Source: Clostridiales bacterium (GTDB lineage Bacteria > Bacillota > Clostridia > Lachnospirales > Lachnospiraceae). From it: 32,054 nucleotides of DNA. Location: assembly GCA_029007785.1 (NCBI GenBank), contig JAQXIM010000018.1, forward strand, positions 1 through 32,054. The letters are read 5' to 3'. Made by a program: the position numbers and the translations under genes. The stretch's first letter is position 1, and each line of letters opens with the position of its first letter. Shown here piece after piece: positions 1 to 7,271 of the stretch. The notes under the pieces were generated by a model that saw only the letters and a program-made list of their open reading frames with translations, was not told the origin of the DNA and did not search any database.

Positions 1-1
1 T

Positions 2-886
2 ACCGGCGGATACGGAGATGACTGGGATGCGTTCAACGAAGAGTGGAGCGTAGACTGGGCAGTACTGGAAGGAAGCGTTACCGGAATCGAACTGACTCAT
101 GAAGCCAGTGCGGAACCGATTCTTCGTCCGGCCACGGTAACTCTGGCCAATGGCGGCGGACCTAATGTCAACAACTCTCTGTATAATGAGAATACACTGG
201 ACGGCAAACAGGTTTACATCAAGATCGATACGGCAGAAAACTTCCAGGGTGATACTCTGAAGGTAGCTCTTCGCTTCACCCGTGTGGTAGGAGATGGCGA
301 GTATGCTTCTTACATCCACGTAATCGATTTTAATATTACCCACAAACAGGAACAGACCATCACCAGCACCATGGCAGGAAATATTCTGACTTACTATGGA
401 GCAAAATCCTTCAATCTGGAAGCAGAAACCAGCGGAAATGGTAAGCTGACTTACAAATCCAGCAATAAGGATGTGGCAAAGGTAAGCAAGAATGGTCAGG
501 TTTCCATCGTAGGAACCGGTAAAGCAGTTATTACGATTACTGCTCACTCCACCGCAGATTATAAGCTGGCAGTGAAGAAAATTGTGGTTCGTGTAACTCC
601 CGGCAAGGCAGAACTGAAGAGCGTGAAAGCAAAAGGCAGCGGCAAACTGGAAATCACTGTAAAGAAAGATTCCATGGCCAATGGCTATATGGTACAGTTC
701 TCGAAAGATAAGACTTTCAAGAGCAGCAGTACCATCGTTCTGGATAAACAGAGCCGTAACTCTGTTACAATCAGCAAACTGAAAGCTGGTCAGAAGTATT
801 ATGTCAGAGCCTGCGCTTACACGAGCATTGGCGGAAACAAATACTGTGGAGTTTACAGCGATGCAGTCAAGGTGAAAGTAAAATAG
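2..886 (+). CDS. Secreted Ig-like (BIG2) / fibronectin III surface protein, 3' part only
   Basis: The frame is open from the left edge, so the gene starts upstream and only the last 294 residues are visible. The first ~100 visible residues are a beta-rich region I cannot assign. Next comes a BIG2-type bacterial Ig-like domain, recognisable from the pattern YKSSNKDVAKVSKNGQVSIV followed by GTGKAVITI, and then a fibronectin type III-like domain ending YYVRACAYTS...YSDAVKVKVK at the C-terminus. Lysine-rich Ig/Fn3 modules of this kind are common at the C-termini of Clostridia secreted proteins. No LPXTG motif or C-terminal membrane anchor is seen, so the protein is probably released or held by domains outside the window. 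Any enzymatic domain would lie upstream. A strong hairpin terminator follows directly. The domain assignments are fairly sure; the function is not known. Confidence 0.8.
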   Translation, partial: TGGYGDDWDAFNEEWSVDWAVLEGSVTGIELTHEASAEPILRPATVTLANGGGPNVNNSLYNENTLDGKQVYIKIDTAENFQGDTLKVALRFTRVVGDGEYASYIHVIDFNITHKQEQTITSTMAGNILTYYGAKSFNLEAETSGNGKLTYKSSNKDVAKVSKNGQVSIVGTGKAVITITAHSTADYKLAVKKIVVRVTPGKAELKSVKAKGSGKLEITVKKDSMANGYMVQFSKDKTFKSSSTIVLDKQSRNSVTISKLKAGQKYYVRACAYTSIGGNKYCGVYSDAVKVKVK

Positions 887-904
887 TAATGTAAAAGTAT
901 AAAG

Positions 905-981
905 ATGCTGCAGGTTTTTCCTTCCTGCCGAACAATAATGTTATTGAACGGCATGGAAGAAAAATACCTGCGGCATTTTTT
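905..981 (+). terminator. Long intrinsic terminator after the surface protein gene
   Basis: ATGCTGCAGG... at 905 pairs with ...CCTGCGGCAT ending at 975, giving a hairpin of about 70 nt with a few mismatches, followed by a run of T at 975-981. It closes the upstream transcript. Confidence 0.8.
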
Positions 982-1021
982 ATGCATGTCGGCGGCGAAA
1001 CGAGGCAGAAATGAAAATATC

Positions 1022-1049
1022 TTGCTATATTAGAAAATAGTGATAAAAT
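1022..1049 (+). promoter_or_regulatory. Sigma-A promoter for the EFR1 gene
   Basis: TTGCTA (1022-1027), a 16-nt spacer and TAAAAT (1044-1049). A TG at 1041-1042 gives an extended -10. Transcription would start near 1056, upstream of the palindrome at 1108-1140. Confidence 0.55.
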
Positions 1050-1107
1050 AGAGATATAAATACCATATTTCAAGAAGGTATGGAAAACAGAAGAAAATAC
1101 AATGAAG

Positions 1108-1140
1108 CATTCTGATCCGATCACTGATCGGATCAGAATG
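1108..1140. promoter_or_regulatory. Perfect 16-bp inverted repeat in the EFR1 leader
   Basis: CATTCTGATCCGATCA, one base C, then its exact reverse complement TGATCGGATCAGAATG. It lies 21 nt before the chosen start codon and only a short TTT follows it. It could be a dimeric regulator's operator, an RNA hairpin controlling translation, or a weak attenuator. A related GATCCGATCGGATC palindrome occurs at 28088-28101. Confidence 0.6.
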
Positions 1141-1161
1141 TTTGTACCAGGGAGAAGAAAA

Positions 1162-1926
1162 ATGTTTAATAAAGTCACTGCAGTATATTTTTCAGCAACA
1201 GGAACCAATATGCGATCCGTTTGTACAATTGCCAGAGAATTCTGTGATCGGATGGAAGTTGTTGATGTAACGATGCGGGGAGAGACGAAGAAAAAACTTT
1301 CCTTTGGAAGAGATGAACTGGTAGTGATCGGAGCTCCGGTTTATGGAGGAAGGATTTATCAGGGTGCCATGGAGCGCTTTTCCGATATACACGGAAATGG
1401 AACTCCTTGTATTGTAACGGTTACATATGGAAATCGTCATTATGATGATGCGCTGTTGGAACTGACAGATTTTATGAAAACACAGGGGTTTCAAGTCATA
1501 GCGGCAGCAGCATTGGTTGGACAGCATACTTTCGGCCATATTCAGGAGGGACGTCCGAACGGTAAAGATATGGAAGAGGATCGTGATTTCACTGTTCGTG
1601 TGAAAGAAAAATTAGCTTCTTCTGATTGGAGCGAACCTCAGATCCCCGGAAACTATCCTTATAAAGAAGGCGGAAAGGGAGGAAAGTTCCGTCCGTTGAC
1701 GAATGACAGCTGCACTCTTTGCGGAGCTTGTGCTGCAGAGTGCCCGGAGGGAGCCATTGCTTCCGATTGCAAAACCATTGATCCGGATAAATGTATTTCC
1801 TGTTTCCGGTGTATTCGCAACTGTCCTTGGCGTGCAAAGCATATGGATGTACCGGCTTACCAGGAATTTGCCGAAGCATTTTCTCAGAAGCTTTCCGTGG
1901 CCAGGGAAAATGAATACTTTCTGTAA
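1162..1926 (+). CDS. EFR1-family flavodoxin / 4Fe-4S ferredoxin fusion
   Basis: A 254-residue soluble electron-transfer protein. The N-terminal half is flavodoxin-like: the phosphate-binding loop YFSATGTN near residue 9 and a second loop GAPVYGGR would hold FMN. The C-terminus carries two 4Fe-4S clusters, CTLCGACAAECPEG and CISCFRCIRNCPW, each with the CxxCxxCxxxC spacing. This layout matches the EFR1 family of Clostridia. Redox partners are unknown, and no partner gene is adjacent. I chose ATG 1162 because GGGAG at 1150-1154 precedes it and the protein then begins like its relatives; the longer frame from ATG 1102 would translate through the 1108-1140 palindrome and has no good ribosome site. 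It appears monocistronic, with its own promoter and terminator. Confidence 0.88.
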   Translation: MFNKVTAVYFSATGTNMRSVCTIAREFCDRMEVVDVTMRGETKKKLSFGRDELVVIGAPVYGGRIYQGAMERFSDIHGNGTPCIVTVTYGNRHYDDALLELTDFMKTQGFQVIAAAALVGQHTFGHIQEGRPNGKDMEEDRDFTVRVKEKLASSDWSEPQIPGNYPYKEGGKGGKFRPLTNDSCTLCGACAAECPEGAIASDCKTIDPDKCISCFRCIRNCPWRAKHMDVPAYQEFAEAFSQKLSVARENEYFL

Positions 1927-1957
1927 ATGAGAGTAAAGTAAGTTGGTATCATAAATG

Positions 1958-1995
1958 AAAGGCGGCTCTGCTTGAAAAGACAGGCCGCCTTTTTG
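1958..1995 (+). terminator. Intrinsic terminator after the EFR1 gene
   Basis: AAAGGCGGC (1958-1966) pairs with GCCGCCTTT (1984-1992), continuing into a T run. Confidence 0.85.
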
Positions 1996-2215
1996 TATAG
2001 GGTTCAGTAAAAACAAAGGAATAGAAAGCTGACAAAAAATAAAAGAAGATACAGCAGCAAAGGAAATACAAATTTTGATTAAATGAAAAATAGGAAGTTA
2101 AAATACAGATAATAAACAAAAAGACGGTATAAAATCCATATAGGATCAAATTATTAGATAGTATAATATCAATCAACAAAAAGACGAAAGATAATAAAAA
2201 ATATTTGAAAAAGTA

Positions 2216-2244
2216 TTGACAAAACGATATTCGTATGGTATCCT
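2216..2244 (+). promoter_or_regulatory. Consensus sigma-A promoter without an obvious gene
   Basis: TTGACA (2216-2221), a 17-nt spacer and TATCCT (2239-2244). The spacer contains the small inverted repeat ACGATATTCGT (2224-2234), which could be an operator. No open reading frame follows within 1 kb; the next strong T-tailed hairpin is at 2922-2966. Confidence 0.65.
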
Positions 2245-2265
2245 TTAACCATCAAAGAGATAAAA

Positions 2266-2290
2266 AAAACAAAGGAGGTACAGTCCAAAG
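2266..2290 (+). repeat. Duplicated 25-nt box, copy 1
   Basis: The core CAAAGGAGGTACAGTCC occurs here and at 2509-2533; the two 25-nt copies differ at one base. Each has a perfect ribosome-site-like AAAGGAGGT but no start codon in range. A GTTTCcCTT/AAGGaGAAAC hairpin can form just downstream (from about 2305), as happens differently after copy 2. Confidence 0.8.
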
Positions 2291-2508
2291 GACAGTTAAT
2301 CATCGTTTCCCTTTATTAAATCTAAAAAGGAGAAACACAGGATTATATCTATTTTGCAATAGAAGATAAGTAAAATGAAAAGCGTTTGATTGTGGCAAGA
2401 AGAATTAAATAGATTTTTATCGATAATGATTTCCATGAATGAGTGCTAAATATAGGAGAAGAAAAAAGAAAAGTAATATTGCAGAATAGATCGCAGGATA
2501 ACTCAAAT

Positions 2509-2533
2509 AAAACAAAGGAGGTACAGTCCGAAG
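2509..2533 (+). repeat. Duplicated 25-nt box, copy 2
   Basis: Same box as 2266-2290, 243 nt further on. It is followed by a GTTCCC/GGGAAC hairpin (about 2550-2575), so both copies share the arrangement box then hairpin even though the hairpin sequences differ. Confidence 0.8.
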
Positions 2534-2921
2534 AAAACATAAGTAACGTTCCCAATATATTTCGATGGGGAACATAGGAAACTCTATTAGCCAGATCAAT
2601 TTCCGGAAAAAAGGAAAAAGAAGACAAATTTGAAAAGATTCTGTATGACGAGAAAGTATGGATGATAAATAATCAGATTGTCGACGATGAGTGATGACAT
2701 GGATGGAATGTTAGGCGATAAAAAATAGAGATACATCGAATTAAAAATAGAATAGCGGAAAAACTGAATATTAAGAAAGCGAGGTTAACCAAATGATTGA
2801 ACCTGCATACTAAGAGGCGGATATTAAGCTTGAAAAAGATTGATATCCGCCTGATTCATTGTATAAGTTCATTTTCGGGATGCCAATCATGGTACGCCTG
2901 GATGATAAGACAAATTTATAG

Positions 2922-2966
2922 AAAGAGGGAACAAGAACGGTTTGCTGAATGTCCCTTCTTTTTTTA
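2922..2966 (+). terminator. Intrinsic terminator of the gene-free stretch
   Basis: AAAGAGGGAACA pairs imperfectly with TGTCCCTTCTTT, and an unbroken run of T follows to 2965. It would end a transcript begun at about 2251. Confidence 0.65.
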
Positions 2967-3252
2967 TGCTCATGCAAAAGAATGAATTTATACAATAAAT
3001 CAGGCATAAATCAAAAAAAACTGCAGTGTAAGGCAACGAAATGCACCGGTTTGCAGACTATTACTATGAAAGTACTTTTTTGCAGATGCGAAAAATAAAG
3101 TGTCGGTATGCGTGAATGTGTCGGATATTTCCCGAGAAAATCGAATCCGGTGCAGGAAGGCAGATCGGACAGCGGAATCATGCATGATGAATGGGAAATC
3201 AGAAAGGAAATGGATTCCTGAAGATTTCTGCCGGAAATTCGAGGAAAATATT

Positions 3253-3798
3253 ATGAAAAAAGAATGGGCATTGGTGAGGCGTGCCAAAGAAGGAGATGTG
3301 GAGGCTTTTGGTCAGCTTTATGAGCAGATATACCGGGAGATGTATTATTTTGCTCTGTATGTACTAAAGCACCCTCAGGACGCAGAAGATGTAGTAAGTG
3401 ATACGGTGACAAGTGCATTCGTTTCTCTGAAAAAATTAAAGAAGGAGGAGGCTTTCCGAAGCTGGATTTTTCGGATTCTTTCCAATAAATGCAAAGACTA
3501 TTTGAGAGAGTACGTCCGACGATCGGAAAGAATAGACGAGATGGCACCGGAATCGAAAGAATGGGACAAGAATGTTTCCATGGAAGACGGTGGAGAAAGC
3601 CGGATTCTGGTAAATGATATTCTGGATCATTTGGAAGACGAGGAGCGCATGATCATCAGTATGCATTTGTTTGCCGGTTACCGGGAAACGGAAATTGCCG
3701 AGCTGTTGGGACTGAAAGAGAATACGGTTCGTTCTAAAAAGAGCCGTGCCCTGAAAAAATTGTTGAAGTGTTTTGACGAGAATAACAGCAAAGAATAG
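3253..3798 (+). CDS. ECF-type RNA polymerase sigma factor
   Basis: A 181-residue sigma-70 family protein of ECF size. Region 2 occupies roughly residues 8-85 (AKEGDVEAFGQLYEQIY, then HPQDAEDVVSDTVTSAF, the core-binding and -10 reading helices). Region 4 lies at about residues 120-172 (LEDEERMIISMHLF...TEIAELLGLKENTVRSKKSRALKKLL), a clear helix-turn-helix for the -35. ATG 3253 was chosen over the longer frame from 3100 because GAGG lies at 3241-3244 and the extra N-terminal residues resemble no sigma region. It sits 12 nt before the beta-propeller membrane gene, which takes the place where ECF sigma factors usually have their anti-sigma factor. I infer the two form one signalling unit; the target genes are not visible. 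Confidence 0.9.
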   Translation: MKKEWALVRRAKEGDVEAFGQLYEQIYREMYYFALYVLKHPQDAEDVVSDTVTSAFVSLKKLKKEEAFRSWIFRILSNKCKDYLREYVRRSERIDEMAPESKEWDKNVSMEDGGESRILVNDILDHLEDEERMIISMHLFAGYRETEIAELLGLKENTVRSKKSRALKKLLKCFDENNSKE

Positions 3799-3810
3799 GG
3801 AGGCAAATGG

Positions 3811-6060
3811 ATGAGTTCGAATATGCAGGAACATGAAAACACACAGGAACGGGAAAAAATGAAGGAACAGGAAAATATGTACGAACAGAAGAATATGCAG
3901 GAACGAGAAGAGGTGAAAGGGCAGGAAGACATTAATCAGCAGGAAGGAATCCATGATCAGGAAGAGATCCACGAGCGGGAAGGAATCCATGGTCAGGAAG
4001 AAATCAATGAACAGGAAATTCTGAATCGGATAAAAGAAGAAACAGACAAATATTCCATACCTGAAAGCCTGAAGCCGGAAAATATCTGTGCAAAACTCTC
4101 GGAAGAACAGCAGAAAGATCAAAAGAAACAAATGTGGTGGAAAAGTCGTTATTTTCGAATGGCAGGAACCGCAGCAGCAGCCGTTCTTTGTCTCTGTGTG
4201 ATTGCTCTCGGCCATTCCCTTCATTTGAATCAGAATGTGATCCATAAAGGCGAAGGTCAGTTCGTGGAAACAGACGACAAGAACGAGAACCTGGGACAGA
4301 CATCGGGAGGCAAGGAAAATGAGGCAGAAAGTTCCGGTCGGGTGCGGAACAATGCAGGCGATTTATACGTAGTAGCAAAGAATTACGAAGAAGTAAAGCA
4401 GCTTATTGAACAGCAGAGCAAAACAATGCTTACCGAGGGGTACGGACTTCGGGAGGAGGGCATGTTGTTTGACGACGTGGAAATGCCGGCTATGGAAGAA
4501 GAAGCTGCTGAGGATGTGGGAGCCAATGCCGGTTCCTCCGAGAGTGCGAAAAATTACTCCTCCACCAATCTGCAGACGGAAGGAGTCGATGAGAGTGATC
4601 TGGTAAAAACGGATGGGAATTATATATATACGGTCAACAGGCAGGCGGTTTATATTACGGATATTCGTAAAGCATCCATGAAGAAAGCCAGCAAGCTGGA
4701 ATTGCCTTTGGAGACGGCGGATCATATTCAGGAAATCTATGTGGATGGAGATCGTTTATGTGTGCTGGTTAATCGGTATGAGTCAAATATGAAGGATTCG
4801 GAAATTTCATCTGACGATGAAGATGTTGAAATATGTGTTGATGTTTATTATATAGACTCTTCCGTGCAGACGGTTCTTTTTGTGTATGATATTTCCGATC
4901 GGACCAATCCCAAATTACAGGGAGAGTTTTGTCAGGATGGAGATTATAATACTTCTCGGAAAGTGGGAGATATGATTTATCTCTTTACCAATAAATGGCT
5001 GACGGATGTGACAGATAATACGGAGGATTGGATACCAAAAGCCGGCGGCAGGGAAATTGCGGCAGACAGTATTTATCTTCCGAAATACGGAAATAATAGT
5101 TTGGTGATTTCCTCCGTGGATATCAATCATCCGGAAACATCAGTGGACCAGATCATGATTGTCAACGATTTTGTTCAGATTTATGTGGGAACAGAAAACC
5201 TCTATCTTTACTCCTCCAGTTACGAAGGAAACCAGCTGAACACTAAAATTGCCGGATTTTCTTTCCGGGATGGAGAGATGGATGCCATCGGTTCGGCTGT
5301 GGTACCGGGAAGTGTGAACGATACCTTTGCAGTATCGGAAAGAGACGGACAGCTTCGGATTCTGACAACGGAATGGGATTCGGACAATGAGAATGGTCTC
5401 TATTTGTTCGACAAACAAATGAAACTGACAGGAAAACTGACCGGTCTGGCAAAAGGAGAACAGATTTATGCCGCCAGATTCATCAAAGATATGGTGTATT
5501 TTGTGACATACCGGGAGACGGATCCTCTTTTTGCCGTGGACTTGTCTGATCCCACCAATCCCAGGGTTCTTTCGGAACTGAAGATTACCGGATTTTCCGA
5601 GTATATTCATCTTTGGGATGAGAACCAGCTGTTGGGAATCGGATATGAGACAGATCCGGAGACGGGAGATCATTTGGGGCTGAAGCTGACCATGTTTGAT
5701 ATTTCGGATCCTGGAGCTTTGGAGGCCATAGAAAGTAAGGTGCTGAAGAATGTGGATTACAGCAGTGCCTTCTATTCCTATAAGCAGGTTCTGGTCGATT
5801 CCAAAGAAAATCTGATTGGTTTCCCCACCGAGTCTTATGGGGAGAGCGGCTGTGAATACAAGTATGTTCTGTACACATGGACGGGGGATAAATTCCGGCT
5901 TTTAATGGAAGAGGAATGGGATTCAGATTCTTATATGTTTGGTGAAGAGATTCGAGGCCTTTATGCCGACGAACGCTTTTATCTGGTAGATTCGGAACGG
6001 ATTATTTCCTATGACAGAACAGTGGATTATAAAGTTCTGGATGAATTGAAATTTGATTAG
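3811..6060 (+). CDS. Membrane-anchored beta-propeller protein, possible sigma-factor regulator
   Basis: A 749-residue protein in three parts. Residues 1-110 are cytoplasmic and highly charged, with a strict six-residue repeat at 5-71. One membrane helix follows at about 115-135 (the AAAAVLCLCVIALG core), with positive residues before it, so the rest should be outside. From about residue 250 comes the large propeller region starting with TNLQTEGVDESDLVKTDG, the hallmark of the Beta_propel family; repeated YDISDxxNP and DLSDPTNPR strands mark successive blades. Start ATG 3811 has GGGAGG at 3798-3803. Because it directly follows an ECF sigma gene and has a cytoplasmic tail, one helix and an external sensor domain, I infer an anti-sigma or co-regulator role. 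No zinc-type anti-sigma motif is visible, so this remains a hypothesis. The domain call itself is secure. Confidence 0.87.
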   Translation: MSSNMQEHENTQEREKMKEQENMYEQKNMQEREEVKGQEDINQQEGIHDQEEIHEREGIHGQEEINEQEILNRIKEETDKYSIPESLKPENICAKLSEEQQKDQKKQMWWKSRYFRMAGTAAAAVLCLCVIALGHSLHLNQNVIHKGEGQFVETDDKNENLGQTSGGKENEAESSGRVRNNAGDLYVVAKNYEEVKQLIEQQSKTMLTEGYGLREEGMLFDDVEMPAMEEEAAEDVGANAGSSESAKNYSSTNLQTEGVDESDLVKTDGNYIYTVNRQAVYITDIRKASMKKASKLELPLETADHIQEIYVDGDRLCVLVNRYESNMKDSEISSDDEDVEICVDVYYIDSSVQTVLFVYDISDRTNPKLQGEFCQDGDYNTSRKVGDMIYLFTNKWLTDVTDNTEDWIPKAGGREIAADSIYLPKYGNNSLVISSVDINHPETSVDQIMIVNDFVQIYVGTENLYLYSSSYEGNQLNTKIAGFSFRDGEMDAIGSAVVPGSVNDTFAVSERDGQLRILTTEWDSDNENGLYLFDKQMKLTGKLTGLAKGEQIYAARFIKDMVYFVTYRETDPLFAVDLSDPTNPRVLSELKITGFSEYIHLWDENQLLGIGYETDPETGDHLGLKLTMFDISDPGALEAIESKVLKNVDYSSAFYSYKQVLVDSKENLIGFPTESYGESGCEYKYVLYTWTGDKFRLLMEEEWDSDSYMFGEEIRGLYADERFYLVDSERIISYDRTVDYKVLDELKFD
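3823..4023 (+). repeat. 18-bp coding tandem repeat (hexapeptide repeats)
   Basis: Residues 5-71 of the beta-propeller protein form eleven six-residue units with M, V or I at every sixth position (one T) and a Q/R-E pair three to four residues later, for example KEQENM, NQQEGI, HEREGI, HGQEEI. The DNA units are degenerate, so the array is not brand new, but unit number may vary between strains. Confidence 0.85.
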
Positions 6061-6244
6061 AGGGAATTGCTGCCTAAACAAGGCGATATATCCGGATGGA
6101 ATCTATTGGAACCTTATTTGACGTATAACAGAATCAGAACGGGGATATGCTGAAAATCCTCTGCAGATATTATGGGATATTCGGAAGGAATGTTCATATA
6201 ACTGCAGGGGATTTTTTACGTTTACTTCTGCTTGACTTCTTTCT

Positions 6245-6273
6245 GTATAATCCTTCCGATTTTCCGCATACTA
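6245..6273 (+). promoter_or_regulatory. Sigma-G-type promoter for spoVT
   Basis: GTATA at 6245-6249, 17 nt, then CATACTA at 6267-6273. This fits the forespore sigma-G pattern as I know it (-35 GHATR, -10 CATNHTA, spacing 17-18), and spoVT of Bacillus is a sigma-G gene. The overlapping TATAAT at 6246-6251 lacks a good -35, so sigma-A use seems less likely. Confidence 0.65.
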
Positions 6274-6329
6274 ACTCCATATTACAGGATATGGAAACCA
6301 GAAAATGGGATGGGAGGAAAGAAAAAAGC

Positions 6330-6881
6330 ATGAAAGCTACAGGAATTGTACGTCGCATTGATGATCTTGGCCGCGTGGTTATTCCAAAAGAAATCCGAAG
6401 AACTCTGCGTCTTCGGGAGGGAACACCTCTGGAAATTTTTACGGATCGGGAAGGGGAAATTATTTTGAAGAAATACTCTCCCATGGTGGAATTAAGTGGT
6501 TTCGCTGTTCCATATGCAGAAGCTTTGGCTCAGAATTCTGGTCATATGGTATGTGTCACCGATCGGGAACAGGTCATAGCAGTGGCCGGAGGGGCAAAAA
6601 AAGACTGGCTGCGGCGAAATTTAAGTGAACGTCTGGAAGAAATTCTTTACAGAAGGGAAATTTTTATGTCCGGAAAAGGAGAAAGATCTTATGTGCCGGT
6701 AATCGAAGGAGAAGGAGAGGAAAAATATCCTGGTCAGGTTGTAGCACCGATTCTCGGTAATGGGGATGTCATTGGATCGGTTATTTTATTGAATCGGGAG
6801 GAGAGACGTTCCATGGGAGAGCTGGAGAGAAAGCTGGCAGGAACGGCCGCCGGATTCCTTGGAAAGCAGATGGAGAGCTGA
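6330..6881 (+). CDS. spoVT: Stage V sporulation protein T, forespore regulator
   Basis: A 183-residue transcription factor close to the ~178 residues of Bacillus SpoVT. Residues 1-50 form the AbrB-type swapped-hairpin DNA-binding domain (MKATGIVRRIDDLGRVVIPK, then EIRRTLRLREGTPLEI). The remaining ~130 residues match the SpoVT GAF-like regulatory domain (VELSGFAVPYAEAL...VAPILGNGDVIGSVILL). The family tunes sigma-G-dependent gene expression in the forespore. ATG 6330 starts the canonical AbrB sequence and has GGGAGG at 6312-6317, a rather long 12-nt spacing; the longer frame from 6147 runs through the promoter and is rejected. A sigma-G-like promoter lies just upstream. In Bacillus spoVT also precedes the yabN-yabO-yabP-yabQ-divIC cluster, as here. 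Confidence 0.93.
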   Translation: MKATGIVRRIDDLGRVVIPKEIRRTLRLREGTPLEIFTDREGEIILKKYSPMVELSGFAVPYAEALAQNSGHMVCVTDREQVIAVAGGAKKDWLRRNLSERLEEILYRREIFMSGKGERSYVPVIEGEGEEKYPGQVVAPILGNGDVIGSVILLNREERRSMGELERKLAGTAAGFLGKQMES

Positions 6882-6985
6882 TAGAGTAAAAAAGAAAAAA
6901 GGGAATGGCAGGAGAAGCTGACAGGAAGCTGAACCGAAAAGATCATAGGATAATCGAAGGATAAGAACAGGAGAACAGGAACAGT

Positions 6986-7099
6986 CAATAAGGATAGGGA
7001 ACAAGAGCAGCAATAAGGATAGGGAACAAGAGCAGCAATTAGGATAAGGAACAAGAGCGGCAATAAGGATAGGGAACAAGAGCAGTGAATAGGATAGGG
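6986..7099 (+). repeat. 25-bp tandem repeat between spoVT and pepF
   Basis: Four head-to-tail 25-bp units start at 6986, 7011, 7036 and 7061, with a partial fifth at 7086. Units 1, 2 and 4 are identical (CAATAAGGATAGGGAACAAG plus AGCAG); unit 3 differs at three positions. Degenerate copies may extend left to about 6955. The unit length is not a multiple of three and no reading frame uses it, so it is a non-coding minisatellite. Confidence 0.95.
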
Positions 7100-7128
7100 T
7101 GGAAGAATCTGTAAAACAATGGTATAAT
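7100..7128 (+). promoter_or_regulatory. Extended -10 promoter for pepF-mazG
   Basis: TGGTATAAT (7120-7128) is a perfect extended -10. The -35 at 7100-7105 (TGGAAG) is poor, as is usual for this class. It sits right after the tandem repeat, so repeat number could change the upstream promoter context. Confidence 0.55.
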
Positions 7129-7271
7129 AAAAAAGCTTTTGCGTTCTGCAGAAACTGCAGACGAAGACAGTGATCTTCCTGAGATGGAGGAGGATATTTG
7201 AAAATACAAGGAATCTGTGGCGGAAGAAAAGAGGTTCCTTAAGAATAGGATGCATTTGAGGAGAACGACAT

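Larger units (their letters stand above)
1996..3252. other. AT-rich gene-free stretch
   Basis: About 1.25 kb with no credible coding frame on either strand. Short frames exist but lack ribosome sites, domains and normal composition. The stretch is much richer in A than its neighbours. It holds a consensus promoter (2216-2244), a duplicated 25-nt box (2266-2290 and 2509-2533), a direct repeat AACAAAAAGACG at 2115-2126 and 2175-2186, a 10-bp hairpin AGGCGGATAT/ATATCCGCCT (2815-2852) and a T-tailed hairpin (2922-2966). That combination fits a non-coding transcript of about 700 nt, or the decayed remains of an older locus. From 2967 to 3252 I see only the approach to the sigma factor gene. Confidence 0.6.

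Noticed and set aside
2349-2627. 92-residue minus-strand frame in the AT-rich stretch
   Set aside because: Its F/S/L-rich content is what A-rich DNA gives on the opposite strand, and it crosses the second 25-nt box; no ribosome site.
2797-2985. 62-residue + strand frame in the AT-rich stretch
   Set aside because: It starts at TTG without a suitable site, covers two hairpins including the terminator, and resembles no family.
3436-4245. 269-residue minus-strand frame, rich in F and L
   Set aside because: It is antisense to the sigma factor and to the repeat tail of the propeller gene; its repeated hydrophobic pattern mirrors the 18-bp repeats, and it has no ribosome site or recognisable domain.
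6246-6251. TATAAT as a sigma-A -10 for spoVT
   Set aside because: No acceptable -35 at 16-18 nt; the TTGACT at 6232 is only 8 nt away. The sigma-G reading fits both sequence and gene.
6986-7099. CRISPR-like array
   Set aside because: The 25-bp units abut with no spacers, and no cas genes are present; it is a plain tandem repeat.
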